Assembly: GCF_018860155.1 (NCBI RefSeq)
Contig: NZ_JAHKNI010000001.1
Span: 695,333-759,332 of the forward strand
From: Nocardia albiluteola
GTDB lineage: Bacteria; Actinomycetota; Actinomycetes; Mycobacteriales; Mycobacteriaceae
Length of the DNA stretch: 64,000 nt
Reading direction: 5' to 3'
Part shown: positions 26,141-34,351 of the stretch, one piece after another
Layout: the number at the start of each line of letters is the position of its first letter
Numbering within the stretch: position 1 is the stretch's first letter
Position numbers and translations under genes: made by a program
Notes under the pieces: model-generated
Databases searched by the model: none
Seen by the model: the letters and a program-made list of their open reading frames with translations, nothing else
What the model was told of the DNA's origin: nothing

Positions 26141-27340
26141 GTGGCGGGTGTCTTCGATCGGCTGGTCGGCCAGAATGCGGTCGAGTCCGAACTGACCGCT
26201 GCCGCGGTCGCCGCGCGCAGCGGGGTCTCCTCGTCGGCGATGACGCACTCGTGGCTGTTCACCGGGCCGCCGGGCTCCGGCAGATCCATTGCGGCACTGT
26301 GCTTTGCGGCCGCGCTGCAGTGCACCGATCCGGGCATGCCCGGCTGCGGTCGATGCCACGCCTGCACCACCACGATGGCGGGTACGCACGGCGATGTCCG
26401 GCGGGTGATCCCGGAGGGCCTGAGCATCGGCACCAAGGAGATGCGCGAGATCGTGCAGGTCGCCGCCCGTCGGCCCAGCACCGGCCGCTGGCAAGTGGTG
26501 TTGATCGAGGACGCCGACCGGTTGACCGAGGCGGCGGGCAATGTGCTGCTCAAGGTGGTGGAGGAGCCGCCCGAGCGGACGGTATTCCTGCTGTGTGCGC
26601 CGTCGGTCGACCCGGAGGACATCTCGGTGACCCTGCGGTCCCGGTGCCGGCACATGCACCTGGTCACCCCGTCCGTCGAGGCCATCGCCCAGGTGCTGCG
26701 CGAGCGCGACGGGCTCGATGCCGAGACCGCCTCCTGGGCCGCCTCGGTGAGCGGTGGTCACGTCGGCCGCGCGCGCCGGCTGGCCACCGACGCGGAGGCA
26801 CGGACCAGGCGCACCCGGGCCCTGGCGCTGGTCTCGGCCACCGCGCGCCCGGCCGTGGCCTACGCCGCGGCGGACGAACTGGTGAAGTCCGCGGAGGAGG
26901 AGGCCAAGCAGCTCAGCGCGACCCGCGACGAGCGTGAGCGCGAGGAGCTTGCCACGGCCCTCGGTGCCGGTGGAACCGGCAAAGGCACCGCCTCGGCCAC
27001 CCGCGGCTCCGCGGGCGTGCTCAAGGATCTCGAGCGCCGCCAGAAGTCCCGCGCTACCCGCACCAGCCGCGACGCGCTCGACCGCGCCCTGATCGACGTC
27101 GCCGGCTTCTACCGCGACGCCCTGGCCGTCGGCCTCGGCACGCCCGCCGACTCGGTCACCTTGACCCACCCCGACCAGCGCAAGGAAATCCGCACCCTCG
27201 CCAGCGAGGTCCGCCCCGAGGGCCTGCTCCGCTCGATCGAGGCCGTCCTGCACTGCCGCGAGGCCCTGGACACCAACGTCAAGCCGCGCTTCGCCGTCGC
27301 CGCGATGGTTGCGGGTCTGATCGCCGCGCGCACGTTCTGA
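26141..27340 (+). CDS. holB: DNA polymerase III delta-prime subunit
   Basis: Clamp-loader subunit. The GTG at 26141 (VAGVFDRLVGQ) gives 399 residues, matching the Rv3644c homologue. AAA+ core: GPPGSGRS with Arg in place of the Walker A Lys, as expected for a delta-prime subunit that does not hydrolyse ATP; a zinc module CGRCHACTT; VEEPPERTVF; and the SRC motif RSRCR with the arginine finger. A Lys/Arg-rich insert lies before the C-terminal domain. In M. tuberculosis an adenylate cyclase gene separates topA and this gene; here they are adjacent. Its 3' end is partly duplicated downstream. Confidence 0.93.
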   Translation: MAGVFDRLVGQNAVESELTAAAVAARSGVSSSAMTHSWLFTGPPGSGRSIAALCFAAALQCTDPGMPGCGRCHACTTTMAGTHGDVRRVIPEGLSIGTKEMREIVQVAARRPSTGRWQVVLIEDADRLTEAAGNVLLKVVEEPPERTVFLLCAPSVDPEDISVTLRSRCRHMHLVTPSVEAIAQVLRERDGLDAETASWAASVSGGHVGRARRLATDAEARTRRTRALALVSATARPAVAYAAADELVKSAEEEAKQLSATRDEREREELATALGAGGTGKGTASATRGSAGVLKDLERRQKSRATRTSRDALDRALIDVAGFYRDALAVGLGTPADSVTLTHPDQRKEIRTLASEVRPEGLLRSIEAVLHCREALDTNVKPRFAVAAMVAGLIAARTF

Positions 27341-27500
27341 GCGTTGGTGGGCTGAGCCTCTGCCATCGAGGGCCCTGGAGGTCCGCTCTGCTCGATCGAA
27401 GTGGTACTGCACTGCCGTTGAGGCCCTGGGTGCCAGCGTTGAGCCGCGTTTCGTCGTAGCGGCTACGGTGGCGGGCTTGCTAGCCGCATGCACGTTCTGA
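27206..27500 (+). repeat. decayed tandem duplication of the holB 3' end
   Basis: 27206-27340 (authentic end of holB, starting GAGGTCCGC and ending CACGTTCTGA) is repeated at 27378-27500, from the same start to the same CACGTTCTGA, with a roughly 12-bp deletion and many substitutions. GAGGTCCGCTGG near 27531 may begin a third remnant. No intact frame remains in the copy. Confidence 0.8.
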
Positions 27501-27549
27501 ATGTTGGTGTGATCGCCGCTGAGGTCCGCTGGTGGTCTGATCAGCTCGG

Positions 27550-27970
27550 TCGAGGTCGCGCGATCGGCCTGCTGCCCACCTACGCGTAGGCCGGGGTGCT
27601 GGCGCCCGGTCTGCTGGCGACGCTGCGGGTGGTGCAGGGGCTTGCGGTGGGCGCGGAATGGGGTGGTGCGGCACTGCTTTCGGTGGAGCACGCGCCCGCG
27701 AATCGTCGCGGTCTGTTCGGTAGTTTCACCCAGCTCGGATCGCCGGTCGGAATGTTGCTGGCAACGGGGATCTTTGCGCTGGCCCGTGTCGTCACGGGCA
27801 GCGGCTTCCTGAGTTACGGGTGGCGAATCCCGTTCCTGCTCAGCATCGTTCCGGTGGCGATCGGCACCGCGATCCGGCTGTGGCTGGACGATGCCGAGGT
27901 GTTCAGGCGCCTGCGGCGGGACGGTGAGAGGGCCCGGCTTCCGGTCGTGGAGGTGCTGCGCACCTGCAGG
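27550..27970 (+). pseudogene. remnant of an MHS-family (MFS) metabolite/H+ symporter
   Basis: The segment reads AIGLLPTYA, an in-frame TAG (27587), then AGVLAPGLLATLRVVQGLAV, GAEWGGAALLSVEHAPANRR and FLSYGWRIPFLLS. This is the helix 4-6 region and following loop of ShiA/ProP-like symporters (GEWGGA and GWRIPF are signature segments). N- and C-terminal parts are missing, so it covers about one third of a transporter and is not functional. Confidence 0.8.
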
Positions 27971-28047
27971 GGAATTCAGCGCTCCGCCTTCAACGGCACA
28001 CGGTCGGTCTCGGCAAGCGCGCCCGGAGTAGCCCTGCCGCCCCGGAT

Positions 28048-28121
28048 GCCATCCGGCCGAGAACCCAACCCGCGCAGCGAGATCGGCTGATCGGGCCGAT
28101 TCCGCCGGAATTACGCGAACA
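28048..28121 (+). repeat. left copy of the 74-bp direct repeat bracketing the accessory block
   Basis: Matches 36660-36733 at 73 of 74 positions (mismatch at 28104). The right copy includes the last codons and stop of the GH65 gene (PSGREPNPRSEIG) plus the following hairpin ATCGGC/GCCGAT. The left copy follows the MFS remnant and has no gene of its own. Confidence 0.9.
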
Positions 28122-28187
28122 GATCGCGGTTTCGGGCGGGGGCAGGCACGTCACGACCGGCCGAGTCGACCGGGAGGATCAGGGGCG

Positions 28188-28802
28188 TCAACCGACATCC
28201 TGCAGCAGGAAGTGCTTCGCGTTGAGCGGACCGTCCAACTGCATCAGCTGTCCGCCTGCCCGCAGACCACCGAGATCCAGCGCGGCGAACCCGAATTCGC
28301 CCAGCAGCGCGGCCACTTCGGCTTTCGCGTCGGCATTGTCGCCCGCGTAGAAGACCACCTGCCGCCCCTCGGCATGTCGGGGGTCCGCGGCGATGAACGC
28401 GGCGAACAACGTGTTGAACGCCTTCACGATCCGCGCTCCGGCAAGGTGCTCGGCGACCCACTCGCTGCCCGTGCGGTCGCCCACGTCGTAGCGGCCCTGC
28501 CAGGGATTAGCCGTGGCGAACTGATTTGTCGTGTCGACGACGATCTTCCCGGACCAATCGGTCAGGCCGGCCAGATCCGGCACGGCGAAGAACGGTACCG
28601 CGAGGAATACAAGATCCGGCTGCGCCGCCTCCTGAGCTGTGACCGCGTGAGCCTTCGGCCCCAACTGCCGCACCACGGCCCGGAGCGTCTGCGGGCCCCG
28701 GCTGTTGCCGATGAGTACCTCATGGCCACGACGGACCGCCTTGTCCGCGACCGCCTGACCGATATTTCCCGCCCCGAGAATGCCGATGGTGTTATCGAGC
28801 AT
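28188..28802 (-). CDS. NADP-binding oxidoreductase of the F420:NADP reductase (NpdG-like) family
   Basis: A 204-residue Rossmann protein starting MLDNTIGILGAGNIGQAVAD, with the GxGxxG dinucleotide site at the very N-terminus, GNSRGPQTL in the phosphate-binding position and VDTTNQF mid-protein. I start at 28802 because AGAGGAG lies 9 nt upstream; a longer start at 28826 is possible. Family members transfer hydride between NADP and F420 or reduce related substrates; the exact cofactor is not decided by sequence. Divergent from the benzoylformate-decarboxylase-like gene. Confidence 0.8.
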   Translation of the reverse strand: MLDNTIGILGAGNIGQAVADKAVRRGHEVLIGNSRGPQTLRAVVRQLGPKAHAVTAQEAAQPDLVFLAVPFFAVPDLAGLTDWSGKIVVDTTNQFATANPWQGRYDVGDRTGSEWVAEHLAGARIVKAFNTLFAAFIAADPRHAEGRQVVFYAGDNADAKAEVAALLGEFGFAALDLGGLRAGGQLMQLDGPLNAKHFLLQDVG

Positions 28803-29141
28803 GGAAACCGACTCCTCTGTCCGCATCGAATCACGTCTCGAGCCGTTGCCAGACCGTCGCCATGGGATTGCGCAGCGCGTCCTCGCCGATGGTAGCTGTT
28901 GCGCCGCGAGGTGCGCGGAACAGTCGCTGAATGGTTGCTGTAGGTGGCTGATGCTGTTCAGAATTGTGCGCCGAGTGGGTACTATCGATCTTCGTCATAG
29001 CGCTACACCCCGCAGTCGGCAGTCTGTAGTGGATTGTGTGGCATTCCTGGCCGACAAGGTCGTTGGCATCATTCCCGTGCGCACACGGACACTTCTGGCT
29101 CGATCGCCGGCGCCAACTGGCGAAGGAGTTGACTGATCATC
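28803..29141. other. divergent intergenic region with promoter
   Basis: 339 bp between two divergent genes. No gene supported. One plausible promoter toward the decarboxylase is listed separately. Confidence 0.4.
28957..28985 (+). promoter_or_regulatory. weak candidate promoter toward the decarboxylase cluster
   Basis: TTCAGA (28957-28962) and TACTAT (28980-28985) with a 17-bp spacer. The -10 is good and the -35 poor, which would suit an activator-dependent promoter. Confidence 0.3.
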
Positions 29142-30752
29142 ATGACCGTGAAATCGTCCGTGCAGAGCGTCACTTACGATTTGCTGAGGTCGTTACGCAT
29201 GACCACGATCTTCGGTAATCCGGGGTCGACCGAAGAGACGTTTCTCAAGAACTTCCCGGATGACTTCACGTACGTTCTGGGGCTGCAGGAGGCATCCGTC
29301 ATCGCCATGGCGGACGCCTTCGCCCAGACCACGCGGCGTCCGGCGCTGGTGAACCTGCACTCCTCGGCGGGGCTGGGCAACAGCATCGGCAATCTGGTCG
29401 CCGCCTATCACGGGCATACGCCGTTGATCGTCATGGCTGGTCAGCAGCATCGCGAACTGTTGATCGGTGACCCGTATCTGAGTAACCGCGATGCGGTGGC
29501 GATGCCGCGGCCGTGGGTGAAGTGGTCCTACGAGCCCGCGCGTGCCGAGGCCGTGCCCGAGGCGTTCATGCGTGCCTATGCGATGGCCGTGCAGCCTCCG
29601 GCCGGGCCGGTGTTCCTGTCCGTTCCGCTCGATGACTGGGATCAGCCGTTGGAAGGCCCTGCGGTGGTGCGGGATGTCAGTACGAGGTATGCGCCCGACC
29701 TGGAGCGGCTACGGATCTTCGCCGAGCGCATCACCGCGAGCCGGCGGCCGGCGCTGATTCTCGGGCCGGATGTGGACCGTGCCCGCGGGTGGGGCGCCGG
29801 GGTCGCGCTGGCGGAGAAAATGCGGGCCGCGGTGTACGCACCTCCGCTGCCGGATCGTGCCGCCTTCCCCGAGGACCACCCGTTGTTCCAGGGCTCGGTC
29901 GGCATGTCGGTCAAGGCCATCGGCGAGCGACTGGCCGGACACGATCTCGTCGTGGTGATCGGGGCCGAGGTCTTCCGCTACTATCCGTACGTACCCGGCG
30001 AGATCCTTTCTGCCGGAACCGAATTGCTGCAGATCACTGACGACCCGACCGTTGCCGCGGCCGCCCGCGTCGGTGACAGCCTCCTCGGTGATGCGCGGCT
30101 GTCGATCGAGCTTCTCACCGGACTGGTCGGCGACGGGGGAGGCCGTGAGATGCCCAAGCCGATGTCGCGCCGCCGGAGTCTGCCGCAGACGTCGAACGGG
30201 ACGCTGACTCCTGGCGAGGTGTACGCGGCGCTGAGTGAGGTGCGTCCCGAACATGCTGTGTTCGTGAACGAGTCCACCTCGACCATGACCCAGCACGCCG
30301 AGTGGCTGCCCACCGTGGAGCCGGATTCGATGTTCGCCACTGCCAGCGGCGGTATCGGCTGGGCCGCTCCGGCGGCGGTCGGGGTCGCGCTGGGCGACCG
30401 TGACCGTGGTGTCTCGCGTCCGGTGATCGGCCTGATCGGGGACGGCTCGTTCCAGTACTCGGTCCAGTCGCTGTGGACAGCGGTACAACACGATGTGCCG
30501 ATTGTGTACGTCGTGATGCGCAATCACGAGTACTCCATCCTCAAATCCTTCGCCGATCTGGAACAGACGCCGGGCGTACCCGGGCTGGACCTGCCCGGCC
30601 TCGATATCGCTTCGATGGCACGAGGATTGGGCTGCCACGCCGTCGACGTCACCTCCGCCGGAGACCTCGAGAAGGAGTTCCGGCTCGCGCTGGAATCCGG
30701 CGCCACCACCGTCATCGTGGTGACCACCCAACCGGAGAAGGCCGCACTGTGA
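29142..30752 (+). CDS. benzoylformate-decarboxylase-like ThDP enzyme
   Basis: A 536-residue thiamine-diphosphate enzyme closely resembling Pseudomonas MdlC: FGNPGSTEE (Ser29), LQEASV (catalytic Glu50), NLHSSAGLGN (His73, equivalent to His70), WVKWSYEPA, and the ThDP site GDGSFQYSVQSLW...MRNHEY. Where MdlC has the active-site His281 in FRYHQYDPG, this protein has FRYYPYVPG, so one catalytic His is Tyr. It probably decarboxylates a 2-oxo acid, but benzoylformate as substrate is uncertain. First of a set with a cupin and DoxX genes. Confidence 0.85.
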   Translation: MTVKSSVQSVTYDLLRSLRMTTIFGNPGSTEETFLKNFPDDFTYVLGLQEASVIAMADAFAQTTRRPALVNLHSSAGLGNSIGNLVAAYHGHTPLIVMAGQQHRELLIGDPYLSNRDAVAMPRPWVKWSYEPARAEAVPEAFMRAYAMAVQPPAGPVFLSVPLDDWDQPLEGPAVVRDVSTRYAPDLERLRIFAERITASRRPALILGPDVDRARGWGAGVALAEKMRAAVYAPPLPDRAAFPEDHPLFQGSVGMSVKAIGERLAGHDLVVVIGAEVFRYYPYVPGEILSAGTELLQITDDPTVAAAARVGDSLLGDARLSIELLTGLVGDGGGREMPKPMSRRRSLPQTSNGTLTPGEVYAALSEVRPEHAVFVNESTSTMTQHAEWLPTVEPDSMFATASGGIGWAAPAAVGVALGDRDRGVSRPVIGLIGDGSFQYSVQSLWTAVQHDVPIVYVVMRNHEYSILKSFADLEQTPGVPGLDLPGLDIASMARGLGCHAVDVTSAGDLEKEFRLALESGATTVIVVTTQPEKAAL

Positions 30753-30798
30753 CCGATCGAGAATTCCGCATGCGGTATCGACATTCAGGGAGCGGGGT

Positions 30799-31338
30799 AT
30801 GACGGCCGATCACCCGTATGTTTTCCATTTCTCCGAGTCCGAGCCGAACAGATTCGACGGCGGCGAAGTGCGGGGCGTACACGAGCAGAACTTTCCGGTC
30901 CTGCGAAATCAGAAGGGATCGGTCTATCTGGTCCACCTCGAGCCCGGCGGGATCCGCGAACCGCACTGGCATCCCTCGGCGTGGGAGCTGAACTTCGTCA
31001 TCTCCGGACAGGCCCGATGGACCATGCTCGGTCCGCACCCGGACGGCAGCTACCACAACGACCTGTTCGAGGTCGGCGAACACGACCTGGTGTTCGCCCC
31101 GCAGGGATTCTTTCACTACTTTGAAAATCTCAGTGAGACAGACGGTCTGGATGTCCTGGCGATATTCAACACCAGCACCCGGGAACCCGAGGACGATATC
31201 GGGATCGTGGGCACACTCAACAGCCTGCCGCGGGCGGTACTCGCCGCATCGTTCGGCGTTCCGGTATCGGCGTTCGACCAGATCCCGAACGAGGTCAAAC
31301 CGGTCGTGATCACTCGCCACCACACCGGCACGGAATAG
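30799..31338 (+). CDS. cupin protein of the oxalate-decarboxylase-like type
   Basis: A 179-residue single cupin with AGGGAGCGGGG before its ATG. Metal ligands are visible as HWHPSAWELNFVISG (His-x-His and Glu of motif 1) and a His in GFFHYFEN (motif 2), so a Mn or Fe site is likely. It resembles one half of bicupin oxalate decarboxylases. It follows the decarboxylase by 47 bp on the same strand and may act on a related acid; the substrate is unknown. Confidence 0.8.
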   Translation: MTADHPYVFHFSESEPNRFDGGEVRGVHEQNFPVLRNQKGSVYLVHLEPGGIREPHWHPSAWELNFVISGQARWTMLGPHPDGSYHNDLFEVGEHDLVFAPQGFFHYFENLSETDGLDVLAIFNTSTREPEDDIGIVGTLNSLPRAVLAASFGVPVSAFDQIPNEVKPVVITRHHTGTE

Positions 31339-31575
31339 CGCGGGTGTAGCCCGGATTGTGCCCGGTGAGGTCGACCGAGAATGCCTGTCTCAGGAACTGC
31401 CGAGCCCCAGCGCATTTCATGTCCCGCTACTGGCACACCGGCAATTTCGGCGCCTTCCGCATGGGACTGAGGCTCGGCGCCTACTGGAGCAGACGATCCC
31501 ATTCGGTGACATGGGTGGAAGGTTCGCGGGCGTGGCGATCATGACCGGTCGGATAAAACAGTAAGGAGCGCAATC

Positions 31576-31992
31576 ATGAACGTCGTGGTACTCATCGGAC
31601 GCATCCTGTTCGCCGCACTGTTCCTCGGCTCCGCGTTCGGGCACTTCACCCAGCGCAAGCAGATGGCCGAGTACGCCGGATACAAGGGAGTCCCTGTTCC
31701 CGAGTTGTCGGTTCTGGCCTCCGGTGTGCTCCTGCTCGCGGGTGGTCTGAGCGTGCTGTTGGGTGTGTGGGCCGATCTGGGCTCGCTGCTGCTGATCGTA
31801 TTCCTCGTCCCGGCCGCCCTGCTCATGCATGCCTTCTGGAAGGAATCCGATCCACAGGTCAAGCAGCAGGAGATGATCAACTTCAACAAGGACATCGGGC
31901 TGGCGGCCGCTGCCCTGATGCTGTTCGCGTTCTTCTCGCACCTCGGTGCCGACCTCGGGCTGACCCTCACCGGACCGCTGTTCCACATCTGA
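31576..31992 (+). CDS. DoxX-family membrane protein
   Basis: A 138-residue integral membrane protein with four hydrophobic helices: about residues 3-20, 43-64, 66-84 and 105-122. GRILFAALFLGSAFGHF and the MHAFWKESDP loop before helix 4 are typical of the DoxX/SURF4 superfamily. AAGGAGCG precedes the ATG. DoxX-like proteins are often linked to redox or thiol stress functions; no specific role is visible. The 237 bp upstream hold no supported gene. Confidence 0.8.
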   Translation: MNVVVLIGRILFAALFLGSAFGHFTQRKQMAEYAGYKGVPVPELSVLASGVLLLAGGLSVLLGVWADLGSLLLIVFLVPAALLMHAFWKESDPQVKQQEMINFNKDIGLAAAALMLFAFFSHLGADLGLTLTGPLFHI

Positions 31993-32080
31993 GCCGCGCG
32001 TAGCCCGGGCAGGTCCGGCGGCGGCTCGGGTTCTCGATTTGCCAATCTCCACGTCAATTACTCGACTCAGGGAGTACACG

Positions 32081-32572
32081 ATGTCCACCATCCACCTCAC
32101 GCACACAACCACCTCGACACCGGAGCAGTTCCTCGCCGCCCTCACCGACTTCGGTCCGGGTCGGTCGCAGTTGTTCGGCAACAGCACCGACGAGTACCTC
32201 CGCGTACACGGGCGGGACTCCACGCACGCCGATGTCACCGAAGGGTCGGGCCGCATCTGGGAGCGCCTGCGCTACGACTGGACCGACCCGCACCACATCG
32301 TGATGACGACCACCGACTCCAACATGTGGGGCGGCGCATCCGGCCACACCTACACACTCACACCGCTGCCCGACGGGACCACCGAAGTCGATGCCGTCGT
32401 GGTCCGCGACGGCAAGAACTTCACAGGACACGTACTCGGGGCGGTGATAGGCACCGTCGGCAAAAGCGTCCTGGACAAAGAGCTCGTCAAGACCATCCAC
32501 GCCATCGAAGTCCGCAATGCCGGCGGGCCATCGACCAACCTGCCTCAGGGCCCGCACGATTCGCATTCCTGA
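32081..32572 (+). CDS. SRPBCC-fold (START-like) protein
   Basis: A 163-residue protein starting MSTIHLTHTTTSTPEQFLAA, with AGGGAG 9 nt upstream. The strand-helix start typical of the polyketide cyclase/dehydrase superfamily (TPEQFLAALTDFGPGR) and a C-terminal amphipathic helix (VLDKELVKTIHAIEVRNA) support the fold. It probably binds a hydrophobic ligand. Same strand as its neighbours, possibly one transcription unit. Confidence 0.65.
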   Translation: MSTIHLTHTTTSTPEQFLAALTDFGPGRSQLFGNSTDEYLRVHGRDSTHADVTEGSGRIWERLRYDWTDPHHIVMTTTDSNMWGGASGHTYTLTPLPDGTTEVDAVVVRDGKNFTGHVLGAVIGTVGKSVLDKELVKTIHAIEVRNAGGPSTNLPQGPHDSHS

Positions 32573-32699
32573 CGACACCACCCTTCGTCGATGAGTCACC
32601 CAGGTCTCTCGGATGCTGGTCCGGGAACGACTACGCGGTGGTTATGAACCAGCGCGTTGTCGCCGAGGTCGACGAAATGGCAATGCGAGGAGGTGCCGG

Positions 32700-33086
32700 A
32701 TGACGTATATGGGAAATCCCTACTACCCGTTGTGGTTGGACAACCTGGCCGACGATGTCACCCTCGAGGCCGCGGCGATGGACGGCACTGCCTGCGGCGC
32801 TGACGACGTCGGACTCATCCTGGCGAAAGCCCGCGAACAGTATGAGCACCAGGAATTCAATTATGCCGGCCCGTGCGGCGAAAACGGTTTCCTCGAGGAC
32901 TACTCCAGCTCGGTTCGTGGCATGCCTACCTACGTTGTCGTGCTGGTCAGCTTCAACGCCGGCGGGCAGACCCAGCGCGTGGTAGTGAATCACCGGCCGC
33001 GCCGCGCGATGCTGCAGTTTTCCCGCATGATGCTGGAGACATTCTCCGGGACCCCGCACGCGAAGTACTGGGAAGGCACCCCATAA
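32700..33086 (+). CDS. NTF2-like protein, paralogue 1
   Basis: A 128-residue protein with GAGGAGG just upstream of its ATG. It begins MTYMGNPYYPLWLDNLADDV and contains EFNYAGPCGENGFLEDYSSSV and VVNHRPR, arranged like a small cone-shaped NTF2/SnoaL fold. About half identical to the next gene, so the pair arose by tandem duplication. Function unknown; NTF2-like proteins include small-molecule isomerases and binding proteins. Confidence 0.6.
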   Translation: MTYMGNPYYPLWLDNLADDVTLEAAAMDGTACGADDVGLILAKAREQYEHQEFNYAGPCGENGFLEDYSSSVRGMPTYVVVLVSFNAGGQTQRVVVNHRPRRAMLQFSRMMLETFSGTPHAKYWEGTP

Positions 33087-33106
33087 GACGAGATAGGAAG
33101 GGCGAC

Positions 33107-33499
33107 ATGGCATCGACCTATATGGGAAAGCCTTACTATCCGGCGTGGCTGGACAACCTCGCCGATGATGTAACCGGGGAGGGGCCGGCCTGGGACGGTG
33201 CCATCCGAGGCGCCGCGGCCGTCCATGAAGTCGTCGTCGCCGCGAAAGAGATATATGAGTTTCAAGAGTTCCACTACGCCGGTCCCTGCGGGGAGAGCAG
33301 TTTCCTCGAGGACTACACCGCATCGGTTCGCGGTGTGCCGCTCTCTGTCATCGTTCTGGTCGTCTTCAATGCCGCAGGGAAAGCCCAGCGCCTTGTAGTG
33401 AATCACCGGCCGCGCAGTTCTGTGCTGGTGCTGTCCCGCGCGATGCTCGAGAGGTTCGCCGGTACGCCGCTTGCTGAACACTGGGAAGGCGCGCCTTGA
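33107..33499 (+). CDS. NTF2-like protein, paralogue 2
   Basis: A 130-residue protein starting MASTYMGKPYYPAWLDNLAD 20 bp after its paralogue, with AGGAAGGG upstream. Shared blocks: PYYPxWLDNLADDVT, YAGPCGE, FLEDY, VVNHRPR and FAGTP near the end. Differences are concentrated in the middle helix and the strands that would line the cavity, so the two may bind different ligands or form a heterodimer. Confidence 0.6.
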   Translation: MASTYMGKPYYPAWLDNLADDVTGEGPAWDGAIRGAAAVHEVVVAAKEIYEFQEFHYAGPCGESSFLEDYTASVRGVPLSVIVLVVFNAAGKAQRLVVNHRPRSSVLVLSRAMLERFAGTPLAEHWEGAP

Positions 33500-33607
33500 G
33501 CAGCAATGCGCGATCTACTCGAGGCCGCCGTCGTGGTGCGCCGCATCCACGGCACGATCCCACCGCCCGGCTGTCCGGGCGTACTCGAAGAGAGGCCGGA
33601 GGCCCCG

Positions 33608-34351
33608 ATGCCGGATCGGATTTCGTTGCCCTCGACGACTACCGCGTGCCTGTTCGATCTCGACGGGGTGCTGACCCGCACCGCGACCGTGCACGCCGCC
33701 GCGTGGAAGCAGGCCTTCGATCCACTGCTCGCGCAGGAGACCGAGCCGCAGCGCCCCTTCGATGCGGTCGCTGATTACGACGCCTATGTCGACGGCCGTC
33801 CCCGTGAGGACGGTGTGCGCACTTTCCTGGCCTCCCGCGGGATCACGCTGGCCGACGGTGGGCCCGGCGATCCACCGGACGCGCGAACCGCGTATGCGCT
33901 GGCCGCGCGCAAAGATGCGATTTTCCTGCGCCTGCTGGCCGAGGACGGTGTGCATGCCTACCCGGAGTCGGTGCGGTTCGTGCGAGCGGTCCGCGCGGCG
34001 GGTCTGCATCGCGCGGTGGTGTCCTCGAGCGTGCATTGTGCACAGGTACTGTCGGCGGCCGGGATAGCTGACCTGTTCGAGGTGCGCATCGACGGAATCG
34101 TCGCTGCGCGGGATCATCTGGCCGGTAAACCGCACCCCGGCACCTACCTGGCCGCCGCGCGGGCGCTGGGTGTGCAGGCGGCCGAGGCGGCTGTCTTCGA
34201 AGACGCGTTGGCAGGAATGGACGCCGGGCGCTCGGGTGGGTTCGGCTACGTCGTCGGCGTCGACCGGGTGGACCAGGCCGAGGCGTTGCGTGCTCATGGC
34301 GCCGATGTCGTAGTGACCGAGCTGAGCCAGTTGCTGGAGGTCGTGCCATGA
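33608..34351 (+). CDS. HAD phosphatase/mutase of the beta-phosphoglucomutase type
   Basis: A 247-residue protein; ATG 33608 has GGAGG 7 nt upstream. HAD motif I FDLDGVLTRTA (Asp17 nucleophile, Asp19 acid), a cap domain with a conserved His/Trp region (VHAAAWKQAFD), motif II SSSVH, Lys in GKPHPG and motif IV EDALAGMDAG. Its stop overlaps the GH65 start as ATGA. Beta-phosphoglucomutase next to a GH65 phosphorylase is a known pair: the phosphorylase releases beta-glucose 1-phosphate and this enzyme makes glucose 6-phosphate. Confidence 0.88.
   Translation: MPDRISLPSTTTACLFDLDGVLTRTATVHAAAWKQAFDPLLAQETEPQRPFDAVADYDAYVDGRPREDGVRTFLASRGITLADGGPGDPPDARTAYALAARKDAIFLRLLAEDGVHAYPESVRFVRAVRAAGLHRAVVSSSVHCAQVLSAAGIADLFEVRIDGIVAARDHLAGKPHPGTYLAAARALGVQAAEAAVFEDALAGMDAGRSGGFGYVVGVDRVDQAEALRAHGADVVVTELSQLLEVVP

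Noticed and set aside
23164..26685. A 1,173-codon minus-strand frame opposite topA and holB
   Set aside because: Shadow of the topA third-codon-position bias; no recognisable protein.
31339..31575. Small open frames between the cupin and DoxX genes
   Set aside because: Two overlapping frames of about 62-68 codons, neither with a ribosome site or family resemblance.
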